From Priapulus caudatus (taxonomy: Eukaryota > Priapulida > Priapulimorpha > Priapulimorphida > Priapulidae), in assembly GCF_000485595.1 (NCBI RefSeq), contig NW_014577509.1, forward strand, positions 55,001 through 82,273: DNA of 27,273 bases. The letters run 5' to 3'. A program made the position numbers and the translations under genes. Position 1 is the stretch's first letter. The number at the start of each line of letters is the position of its first letter. The notes under the pieces are model-generated. The model did no database searches. It had not been told where the DNA came from and saw only the letters and a program-made list of their open reading frames with translations. Positions 1 through 11,000 of the stretch are shown here, piece by piece.

Positions 1-464
1 TGAGTTTTGTGAGACAGAATTGAGTTTTGTTAGACAAAATTGAGCCCTGTCCTGCATGGCGCCCCGTACCGTATCACCATGTCTTCAAAATCTAGGTTTT
101 GCTCGCAAATTGAATGGCAAATTATGACATCAGAGGCAGAAGTATAATGTTACTGAAAATAATAGTAAACGTTAAATTCGTGTTCTCATATATTCACGCA
201 ATTTTGTTGCTCTACTCTCGGCGGTAGAAATCTGCCCATTCATCTCTTCAGCATTTTACAGGCATTACAAAACTACACTTATCTTCGTATTAGCCATCCA
301 TTCTTTTTAGTAATGTACTAAATCAATAGCACATAATCCCTAGCGTTTATGTGATCTTGACATAATTATTTAAGATATGATGAATGTATTCGACCATCTC
401 ACGAGGTATGCCCACGGTAATTCCCAGTAGATGTCGGGCATACATTTCTATATTCATTACATAA
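1..464. other. Left flank, no gene
   Basis: A 20-bp repeat (TGAGTTTTGTGAGACAGAAT and a diverged copy) occupies positions 1 to about 45. The rest is AT-rich and shows no supportable coding exon. Confidence 0.6.
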
Positions 465-903
465 AGCCTAGCGCACACACCCGAGCAAAACACCCTGAAC
501 GTGGAGCAAAACGTGTTTCGCTCAATGTTCGTGGCTGTGTGCGGATTCCCGAAACAAAAAACATTGCTCAGCTGAGCGTGTTTCGCTGAACAAGCAATGT
601 TTGATTCGCGGAACGTGTTTTCGCCTGAGAGTACGTTTTGCTCGGTGTGTGCGTCAATCGTTCTGCTACACAGCGAAACGCCACAGACGGTCTCCAATCA
701 ATATCCTTAAAAATATAACATGACACACAAAATTGGATGTCCATTGGATGGCTATTTTGGATGTCATGTGACAGCGGCGCTGTACGCAGTGTTTCTGTAT
801 GTTTTGCTATGGTTTTGCTCAGCTGTGTGCTGTGTCGGGTGGCGTGTGTGCGCTTGCTCGCCGAGCAGAAATGCCCGTTTTGCTTGGGTGTGTACGCTAG
901 GCT
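465..903. mobile_element. MITE with 27-bp inverted termini and TAA duplication
   Basis: The left end AGCCTAGCGCACACACCCGA is matched by the reverse complement of the right end with two differences over 27 bp. TAA lies on both sides (462-464 and 904-906). The interior is full of GAGCAAAAC/GTTTTGCTC and CGTGTTTCGCT motifs in both orientations. A 3-bp TWA duplication suggests a PIF/Harbinger relative, but the family is not certain. Confidence 0.8.
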
Positions 904-1088
904 TAAGCAAGGGTGTCACAAGAGATTGCCAAAAGTGCTGATTGTTTTAGTGACTCACTACGGCTAGCACAGCGCTATACAGAGGAAGAGCGACTGCAAT
1001 TATTTGATACATCGCTCCCCCATTACCTATTTTTCCCTGACGGGAGGACTAACTATAGGTCCTTCCAGATAAGGTGTATGTGGTGGCT

Positions 1089-1676
1089 GTAGCACCCACA
1101 TAGGGCTGTAGCACCCACATAGGGCTGTAGCACCCACATAGGGATGTAGCACCCACATAGGGCTGTAGCACCCACATAGGGCTGTAGCACCCACATAGGG
1201 ATGTAGCACCCACATAGGGCTGTAGCACCCACATAGGGCTGTAGCACCCACATAGGGCTGTAACACCCACGTAGGGGCTGTGCAGCACCCTCTCATAGGT
1301 GACTGGTAGACGACACATATAGGGCTTAGTACATCCACATAGGGCCTGTGCATCCACATAGGGCCTGTAGCACCACATAGAGCTGTAGCACCCTCATAGG
1401 AGATGTTAGCATCCCTCATATGGGAATGTAGCGCCCCACATAGGGCTGTAGCATCACATAGGGCTTGTAGCACCGCTCATAGGACTGTAGCACCCATCAT
1501 AGGAGCTTGTAAGCACCACGTAAGGCTGTAGCACCCTCATAGGGATTGTAAGACCCACATGAGGGCTGCTAGCACATCCACATAGGCTGTAGCATCCACT
1601 GGCTGTAGCACCCTCATAGGGATGTAGCACCCACATAGGGCTGTAGCACCCACATAGGGCTGTATCACCCTCATGC
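1089..1676. repeat. 19-bp minisatellite with a 57-bp superperiod
   Basis: The unit is GTAGCACCCACATAGGGCT. Nine nearly identical copies run from 1,089 to 1,259, with AT replacing CT in the third and sixth, which suggests amplification of a three-unit block. Copies are degenerate from 1,260 to 1,600 and cleaner again to 1,676. Open frames across it are a by-product of the missing stops. Confidence 0.95.
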
Positions 1677-2690
1677 CCCCTTTTGGTGTCGCTACTGCAC
1701 CTAAGTCGGATCGTGTTATTGTCATTACAGGACAAGGATCGTCTCGTGATGCACGAACATAATGCACCACGTAGAGGCAGTCACGGGAACGGGTACCCAG
1801 ACACACGACGGGACCGTGATCGAGACGATGTTGTTCAGTTTTAGACTCCGAATCAATGATTTTAATTGATGATGTAAGATTTTATTGTCCACAAACGAGA
1901 GATTTTATATAAACGCAAACGCCGTGAATTTGGCGTTTCCTTTCTACGACGTTAATAATGAATATTTAGTTTGTATTGAAATTTTGTAGCAGATATATAG
2001 AAATCTTTTATGTTTTATAGAAGAATTTCCTTAGAAAAACTATTAGAAGAATGTTGTTGAAATAATCAGTGTATTTTGCCGTAGTCTGGGAAAACACTTC
2101 CCTTGGAAAACTCTTTTCGCAATATGGCGTTTTAGATATACTAATTAATCCAGCTGAATTATCAATACGACTGCGACTCTGACTTGTCTAATTGACTTAT
2201 CAGTTTTTGTTAATGTGACAATAAAAGTGATCAACATACGCTGATAAATCCGATTAGATAATATTAAATATTATTATGGGTATCATTGCATATCGTTGCG
2301 TACCACTTTACATATATTTTTGTGTGAAAAGAGATTATAGCATAATAAAATATATGGCACAGTCAAACTATAATATTTATACGCAATGATCGTATTTTGC
2401 ATGTGCCGGACAAATCAGGATGATGATTGATCAACAGCCAAATACAGTACAAACTACTGTTGTATCACCGATCTCTATAATAAAATCATTGTTATAGAGA
2501 TCAGTGTGTTGTATTCGACAAGCGAATAAAATTCAACATACTGAGTCTTACGAATCAGCCAATAAGGCCATAGGCCTAGCGCGCGCTCTTCCCGTGAGTC
2601 AGTTTAAGTACGTGACACATTGAACGTGGTTGTGCTCTCAGCCTCTCATGATTGCACTTGCTACGTAAATTGCTGTACGTCCTATATAGA
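1677..2690. other. Region downstream of the RPTP stop, AT-rich, possible 3' UTR
   Basis: No exon seen. It holds an inverted repeat around 1,735-1,830 (ATCGTCTCG against CGAGACGAT) and a perfect 11-bp stem at 2,470-2,480 and 2,492-2,502 (GATCTCTATAA). The minus-strand AATAAA at 1,881-1,886 is a candidate polyadenylation signal for the RPTP gene. Confidence 0.45.
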
Positions 2691-2764
2691 GTTCGAGATA
2701 CGAATTTTTCGAGATACGAACGAAACTGTGGAACGAATTAAATTCGTACCTCGGGGGTTTACTG
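2691..2764. mobile_element. Possible pogo/Tigger-like transposon terminus
   Basis: Read on the minus strand it starts CAGTAAACCCCCGAGGTACG and continues with TTCG-rich repeats; CGAGATACGAA occurs twice. CAG followed by AACC and CGAGGT-like sequence resembles pogo-group terminal repeats. Only one end was found, so it may be a solo terminus or a short relic. Confidence 0.35.
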
Positions 2765-2943
2765 AACTAGTAACCGTATATTGTACTAGCTACTAGCTAT
2801 GGCGTAGATTCAAACTCCACTCGGCTATGCCCCTCGGTCGGCCGTTAGTCTAACAAAATGAGCGGAGCGAAATTAGCGGCGGGGCTGCTGCCTCTCGAAC
2901 CTACTTCTGATTAATTGATTGCTCCTGAATAGCAGCGCAAACC

Positions 2944-3161
2944 TCATAATTCTGTCGTCTGCAAAAGCTTAGCATCATCCTGAGAGGCACATACACTGCT
3001 GTCGCACGTGTCATCTTCCGTGTCAGCAGGCGACTCTAGTCCGTTGCCGGAAGCTTCCAGCGACACTCCCACTGCGTCGACCGGGCTGCTTTCTTCGTCT
3101 TCTACTTCTAATGTTACGGTTGGATTAGTTTCTGCATCCTCGGTCGTGGAGTCCTGATGGT
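2944..3161 (-). CDS. RPTP exon 19: acidic C-terminal tail and stop codon
   Basis: TTTTAG acceptor, phase 1, open for 71 codons to TGA at 2,944-2,946. The product is strongly acidic and Ser/Thr-rich ([21 protein letters not shown]) and has no Tyr. No domain is recognised. Composition, a clean acceptor, the matching phase and an open frame in AT-rich surroundings support it. A polyadenylation hexamer AATAAA (minus strand) is at 1,881-1,886, about 1.06 kb downstream; none nearer was seen. Confidence 0.7.
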
Positions 3162-5005
3162 CTAAAATAGCGTAAAACCACCCGTAGATTTTGACGCAGT
3201 ATCACTTTATGGTATTCGTCATGCAAATCTTTGGGAAATTCTCCCGTTTAACAGATACTATATGCATGCTTTTAAATAAACGTTTTAAGGAATATATTTT
3301 TATGCCTGCGAGATATAGATTTACAAACGGGCCAAATTCCAAATATTAATGCCGCTATACAATATTGAAATGCATAACAGGTGCCCGTGCACGTTTCTTC
3401 ACAAATCCTTTAAACAATTGTCAGACCAACCAGTTGTCTATTTAGATATAGCCAATTAATTTACTGCATAGCTTAATGTTGACAATCCAAGTTTGGTTAC
3501 AAGAGGAGATGCAGTGATATGTCTGTTCAGTGGCGTCACAAGACGGGTGAGGGGGGGGCGTAACGCACCGGGTGACACCATCAGAGGGGGTGATTTTAAT
3601 TTTGCTAGTTGTTTATGGCATTACTATTGCCATTACATTCAGTGATATACGGGAATTACGATTTACGAGTAACATTAGTACAAAAAACATTACTGCGGAT
3701 TCTGTATGGTCTGTTACGGAAGGAGGTCCATGTGGGTGACACCATGCATGAGTTACCGCACCGTGTGACACCAACCCTAGTGACGCCGCTGTATCTGTTG
3801 ATGTAACTGTTGATGTAGCTCTTGATGTAACTGTTGATGTACCTGTTGATGTAGCTGTTGATGTAACTGTTGATGTAACTGTTGATGTAACTGTTGATGT
3901 AACTGTTGATGTAACTGTTGATGTACCTGTTGATGTAACTGTTGATGTAGTCTCAGAATGCGGTTGAGGGTCAATAGTCGTCTTTAGGGTGAAAAGCTCG
4001 AGTGCATTGCTGTGCGCACAAGATGGTGGGGAGTCAAAGGTGACAGTCTTTCCCTTGCACAATTGTTGTGAATCATCTGCTCCTGGAAAAACAACAACAG
4101 TCAGAGTACGAGCTAAGGTTTCTTCATTGCGCGGCAGCTTGTCAACTCATCACATTGCTGCGACAAACTTAGACTGAGACTTAGACTTAGACTAACTTAG
4201 ACTGAGACTTAGACCGAGACTAACTTTACTTAGACTTAGAACTTTCACTTCATTAATAGTGCTTATAAGCCAGTTTATAGCTAAGTTCGTCAATGTTATA
4301 AAGTACCATGCAGTTCGTTACGTGTACGTTATTATTCTCGTTGCCGCTATGTCGTGCATCACTCCGATTAGACGCATGACAAATTAAAGAGTAATTCTCG
4401 GAACGCTAATTTTATAGGCCTACCCTGCATTTCTTGTTCTTCTGTCCACTTATAATCATAGTCATTGACAATGTGTTCGTTCTGCTTGTTCAGAAATATG
4501 GAAATGCACTTGTGGATGTATCCAAACTGTTCCTGTAAGCATCATACAATAACTTCACACTGAGACTGCTATCTGTGGTTAGATTGAACCACTAATTTCT
4601 CAATGAGAACGGTCGGGCGCATGCAGCCAGCGGGCGCATCATTTAGCGTAGATTCATACCGTATTATATTAATACAGAGCCTCTCATTTCAAAATTCGGA
4701 TATGGTTGGATAAGAGGCAAAAGACTACACAGATGAACAAACTCGCATAACCAACCCCCATCGATCCGGTCACATATGCACCGCATGATATATATGCTTT
4801 AGATATATGTATGCATACGTAACGACACTTGCCTCCGTCTGTACCATGTGCGTGCGATGGCAACGCATGTTGTACACGAGTCCAAAAACGTCGATCATGG
4901 AATCCTCGTTAACGCATTGAACTAGTCTGTCGACGGCAATATAAGCACCAGAGCGCCCAACACCGGCACTGGAACAACCATGGAAATAATAAGTATATAT
5001 ATATA

Positions 5006-5053
<48 letters not shown>

Positions 5054-8000
5054 GAGAGAAGGGGCCGATTTTCTGACGCGGTAATCTTCGCCGCGGTGAG
5101 CATCAAGCCCACGCCACCGATCTCAGTGTATAGCCCGTGTGTCGGACACCAACATAGGCTTATCCATATTTGTTAAATCCACCTATATTTGTATATATAA
5201 TGACGATAAATAGTCCATAACTACGGCCGATAATTTTAGCAGTGGGGAGATGTCAGAAAAGTAGAATAGCCGAATTCCCGCGAATGTAGCCATCAAGCGG
5301 ATAAACGCCAAAACTTTGTTAATACCAGGTTAAACTATGCCAAATTTATACATTTTTTTTAAATTATGCACTCAGTTGTGAATTGCGTCTCAAAAGCAGC
5401 ACAACACACACTTTAGTGGTTTATTTTCGTTCATTTGTATTTTTTAAATTGTAATTTATCTGTGTATACATTCAGATATAATGTATAACATGGTATAAAG
5501 AATCAAGTTTGTTAAAATCAGGTGCTATTCATCTTTTTGATAATGTCATCTATGGTGACTTCACTGGTGCAGAACTCTGCCAAATTGACCAACTAATTTG
5601 GTTAAAATGAGGTGATATCCATACGAATGACCCTGAACTGATAGGGTTTAGTTTATTGACCTATGTATTTAGTTTAGTTTAGTTTTTATGTATTATTTTG
5701 ATGTGATGCGAATCCCAATGATACGCGAGACACGTGGCATATGTCACCAATTGTGTATTTAAAAGGCGGGACGAGCATATTCATAATAACTTGGTGTAAT
5801 TTCATAACAATGTTGTATATCCAGAAGCTTTGACTACACAGAATCATAGAATCGTTCGAACTGTTTTTGTCAGAATATTGCTTAATTTTTTGTTATTGTT
5901 GTTTATTGTTTGTTTCTATGTTACGAATCTATCCTTAGAATTATGTCCAAGAAAAGTTATAAAAAGGTAAACCGAGCCACCCGCTACCCTAGAGTGTCGG
6001 CTGAGAATTAGCCTTGCGTGTATACCATGCTGGAGGGTGATTATACTGTCTTCTATCTATCCCGGAATTTTTACCCGTAGGCTCGTGTTGCTGGATAGTG
6101 TTTAGATTGTGAATCGAGTACGTTTCTCTTTCCTTTCTGATGGGGATCGTAAAGATGGAAGGGGGGGGTCAAAATAAGTAAGTTTATGTGGCTGAAGTTG
6201 CTCATAAAAGTTGTTCCTATGCGTTTTTCCCCGAGCAACGCCGGTACCAAGCTAGTATATTATAAGTATAATAATATAGTCTCACTATATATTTCTATGG
6301 AAACAACATACGAACAGTGATTTCTTCGTTGTAACTACCCCGTCGTTATGCCTTTTTTATTTGTAGCCGTTTGGCCTTTGAGAAATAGATGAGTTATAGT
6401 TCGAATGCTCGAAAACGTATCGATAGGATAGATAGTTGACAGCGTATTTCGCCGTGAGAGGACTAACGTAGAACAGAAATTGCACCACCTGCAGTGGACC
6501 AGCATCGGCGTGTGCATGTCGTCCACGCATTGTTGCCGGACACTACTAATGCAGTTCAACAAAATATTCGGATGTTTCGGACATCCGAAATCCGGCCAGG
6601 CGATTAGATGGCACTGCGTGATGTTTCGTAGCTCTCCGTTCTGTAAAAGTTCAAGTATAGAAATATAAAAGATATATATATATGTATTAGCTGCAGGTAA
6701 CCGCTGCGCTGGGTAAAATCGTGCTACTAATTTATACTACTAATAATCGGACACAATAGGAACATTGGGTAAAAATCTACAATAACATTGCACACAATAT
6801 CAATATTTTCAAATCAGTCTAATAAGATAATAAGCATGGTAAAAAAAACTGTTACGTATGACATTGATATCACAGCACAACCCAACTTAGAACCCCTGGA
6901 ACATAATAGTAATATGGTGAAAATGACAAAAAGCTATTATAACAGCATGTACAAATGAGTTGCACTTTTCATTTCAAAGCCTCTTAATAAACAATGTTTT
7001 TCGTCTTATTCTCTGGTGAAAATATGTAGAGATTCCTGGCCTCTCCAACTCTTGAGCTCCCCACGTACACAGGCGCGTAGCCAGAGGGGGGCGGTGGGGC
7101 GGTCGCCCCCCCCCTAAACGCCGGTCAAAAAAAGAGAGAGAGAAGAGAAAAAAGTAAGAGAACGTAGGAAGAAAAAGGAGCATACAAAGACACAATACAA
7201 AGACTGTGTTAAAAAGATTATAAAAGAAACAACAGATATCTTTTAATTATTTAAAAATATTTTGTGAAATGAGCTTTGAGCCCAGCGCAGTTCGCCTTTC
7301 ATCCAGCTCGGCATAACATATCATGCGTACCTAGCAAGTTGCAAGTTGGTGTAGCTGCAGTAGTGAAGGATAAAGCCCCTCTTGCCGAATATTTCCATTG
7401 TGCCATGCACATGCTGAACCTTTGCGCCACCAAATCAACTCAAGTAGTTTCCATTAGGAATTGTTTAGACATTATCCAGCAAATGACATCCTTCTTCAAC
7501 AGTAGTACCAAAAGGGTTACCCATCTAGAAGCAGAAATTGCAAATGCAGGCATAGAGGAGAGTAAGCAACAAAGGCTGAAAATTCTTTGCCAGATGAGAT
7601 TCCTAGAAAGACACGAGACTGTTATAAACACCCTCTCTGTCTTGCCATATGTCATTCGGGTGGTGGCGAATAAGACGGGATGGCAAATGCCAAAAGCGAG
7701 AAGAAACGCTGCAAGTCTTCTCAGAGCCATCGCTTCATTTGACTTCTTAGTGTCTCTTCACATCCTGGCGAAGGTAAGCGGAATCCTCTTCCCAGCGTCA
7801 AGAGGTATGCAGTTTGTCGGCCTAGATCTGTTAGAAGCTGTGACACTGGTGAAAGATGCTACAGATGTACTAATGTCATGGAGGAACGATGACACATTTG
7901 ACAGTCTGTTTGCCAATGCTGAGAAGATGGCTAATGATTTGAATGTGACAGTGGAGCGCCCTAGGACTGCATCCCGTAGTGTTTATCGTCCCAATGCCAC

Positions 8001-11000
8001 TTCTGGAGTTTAAGTTCAGAATTCGACGCAAGAGTACTACAAACTAAATGTCTTCCTCCCTCTCATCGACAATATTGTGACACATCTAAGACTGCTTCAG
8101 TCCCACACAAAGAAAGATAATGCATTTGATGCGTCTAGTTCCAGCCTACATTAGCACCTATGAAGATGTGCTTCCTGCAGCTGAGATGTATGAGAGCATG
8201 ATCGACATCTGCTGTCTTGAAGGCGAGTTCGCTATATGGCTAAAGAGATGGGGTAATACAGAAGCAGGAGAAAAGAAAGCTGTAAATACAGCGGTTCTTG
8301 CACTGGAAGAATGTTCACAGATAACCCTACCCAACATCCACTTGCTCCTTCAGGTTTTGGCAACCCTGCCAGTCACAACAGCCCAGGCTGAACGAACTTT
8401 TTCAAAGTTGGAGAGAACATCAACAGCAATACGAGCATCAGTGGGGGAGGACAGGCTGGAAGCTTTACTTCTTATTCAGGCTTACAGAAAGGAAATACCT
8501 TCGAGCGATGAAGTTCTAGATAAGTTCTGTTCGTCACAGAGGTCCAGACGGATTCTACTTTGAGCAGTTGAGGAGAACGTAGGAATTGCTAGCCAGTATG
8601 TAGATACAACCCCGCTCCCATACCAAAAATAAGTCATAAAGTGGCAAATAACGACCAAAATATTTCCTGCTAGCAATTATGGAAATCTTATGATGAAATG
8701 CTGATTGTTTGGTAATTGGTTGATTTAAACGTCAATATATTTATCACATGCATGATGCTCATTTCTAAAGATATCCTAAAAAAATCAAAATCTTGTTTAA
8801 CAATAAATCCAATATTATTTTTGAAAATTCAGGATTAAGAGTCGAGAACGGTACAACGAATCGTCTTCTTTTTCTAATAATTTAATGAGACGTCAGAGCT
8901 TCCGCGCTTCGCGCAGGAGGGGGAAACTCCCCCCTCCCTGCACCCACCCCCTAGGGAGCGTGCTCCGCGCGCTCTTTAAGTGATTCGCGCACTTCACGTG
9001 CTCATTGCCGCCCCCCTAAAATAAAATCCTAACTACGCGCCTGCACGTACAGCTGTCTGTGGGAGAAGCAGGACTGTCCGAGGTGCAGACCGACGACAGA
9101 CAGCGTCTGGCCCTGAGCTTTGTTGATGCTCATAGCAAAGCTTAGTTTGATGGGGAATTGTAGGCGCTTGAACTGGAATGGCACATCTGTGGGGATGATG
9201 GGAATGCGAGAAATAAAAACCTCTTCCCCAGCAGCACATCCTGTAATGATGGTGACCTCGATGACGTGAGGCATCCGGTTTTTCGCGACCAACCGGGTGC
9301 CATTGCACAGCTTTGGTGCGTCCCAATTTCGCAGGAGCAGAAATAGGGCTCCGACCTTTAGTTCCAGGCGATGATGTGGGACACCAGGTGGCTCCATAGA
9401 ATTGAGAACCTCAATTGGGTAGTTTGCAATGTCGTCTTGTTGAACCATGGTGTTGGTGAACTTGTATACTTGTATGGCACCAGGTACGGCTTTCAGCAGC
9501 TCAGCATTGACAGTCTTTACGGTATCGTTCTTTGGTGCGAGAATAGCTCTCTCGCACAACCATCTGTGGCTCGTGTAATGGTCGGCGAGGTTGGGAAATA
9601 CGCGCTCCTGCAGGTCGTGAACTGATCCAACACATTGACTGAATGGAGAGACGGGTATCGTGCCTTCATCGTCCAGGGGAATCCTGCCATCACCAAGCCG
9701 AAGTAGATGTGCTGCAAACTCTCCTTCCGTTGGCTCGCCTAGAAGGTGAGGCCGCATGTTGGTGAACAGCACCAGCTGCCGCACGCTGCTCCAGATATAT
9801 GACGACTTGATGCATGCTTTTAGTTCATCAGCACGTGTGCCTCTGGGAATCACGGGAAGGGTCTGACAGAAGTCACCTGACATCACGAACGTAATACCTC
9901 CCATGATCTTCCCATTGCCGCGGATGTCACGCAGGGTTCGGTCCACGGCTTCAAAGGCAGCCTTGTGCGACATTGTGCACTCATCCCACACAATTAGGTG
10001 TACCAGTTGGAGGAGCTTCGCCTGCCCTCGGATAGGCTACAGGTGGGTGTGTCGTTTTGTGCCAAGTTTAGTGGCAGCTTGAATGTTGAATGTGCTGTAC
10101 GACCTCTTGCAAGTAGTGTAGTTGCGATGCCAGACGATGCGACAGCAAGGCAAATCTTTTTCTGTGCTCTGATCTTTGCCAGCCGAAGACTGGTGACGAT
10201 AGTCTTTCCAGTTCCCCCTGAAGCGGTCAAGAAGAATATTCCGCCTTTTTAAGTAGTGATGCTTTGCACTATGGTGTTGTACGCGTCTCTCTGATCAGGT
10301 AGTAGTTTAGACTCGTTGATGGTAACATATTCGTGCAGGGAGATGTTGTATGATGTTTCCCTCAGAACTTTACGTGACATTGTGTCGGCTGCATTGACAC
10401 GCTGTGGTTTTGGCAGACTGAAGCTGAGTAGGTCTTTGCCGCCCAGGGACATGAGGTTGTCCTCAATTGCAATAAGAGACATATTGAATATGTCATCAGT
10501 CAACCCGATATCCAAACCAAGGAGTTGTAGCTGGGCATGGTACCTGAAGTCGGACGTCAAAGCTTCCCTGTGATTAAGCCACAGATGGGTTGGGTCCGCC
10601 ACACCACATGTGTGCAGCATGATGGCGAATAGATTCCGCAGCTTATATGGTGATTGCGATACAGCAGCTTCAGTCATGATGGCATCCCAGTGTGCGTCAT
10701 CTTCCAGGAGGCCTCGCATGTTGGACGATTGGCGGTATGTGGCGCAAACGTAACCATCCACTGTACGGAGCTCTTCGAATAATGTCGGTCCCGGACTTCG
10801 TGCAGCAGCATACGTAAGAAGCACTCCTCTTGGCTCGGGTGGATTGTGTTACTCTGCCTTCCGTATACGCGGATATCCCTCGACAGAGTACGCTCTCTTC
10901 CTGCGGGCCCACTTCTTGCTCCACGCATAGTATGCCGGCAACTGGTTATATAATAGCGTTCTGGCGAAGTCGTCCTCCTGACACAGCTTAGGGTTGTGAG

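Larger units (their letters stand above)
6984..10849 (-). pseudogene. Helitron Pif1-like helicase portion, broken and split by a hAT insertion
   Basis: [16 protein letters not shown] leads into an in-frame TAA (10,249-10,251), then [15 protein letters not shown], the Walker A motif. A frameshift near 10,020 precedes [14 protein letters not shown] (Walker B, DE) and [25 protein letters not shown] and [15 protein letters not shown] follow. At SHRQLYV (about 9,052) the frame is cut by the hAT element. It resumes at 7,061 with [16 protein letters not shown] and stops at 6,984-6,986, exactly the expected helicase C-terminus once the insertion and one target copy are removed. Confidence 0.92.

Noticed and set aside
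1089-1676. CRISPR-like array of regularly spaced repeats
   Set aside because: Direct head-to-tail 19-bp units without unique spacers, in a eukaryotic genome.
1027-1806. Frames rich in ALCGCYSPMWV repeats
   Set aside because: They follow the 19-bp minisatellite, which lacks stops in several frames; no flanking coding signal.
1-2943. A second (D2) PTP domain downstream of the catalytic domain
   Set aside because: The minus strand was read for KNRY, DYINA, WPD and HCSAG-like blocks after exon 17; none was found before or after the stop at 2,944.
9029-9991. Helitron helicase as an intact host PIF1 gene
   Set aside because: It is preceded by Rep motifs, broken by stops and frameshifts, and cut by a hAT element, so it is transposon-derived.
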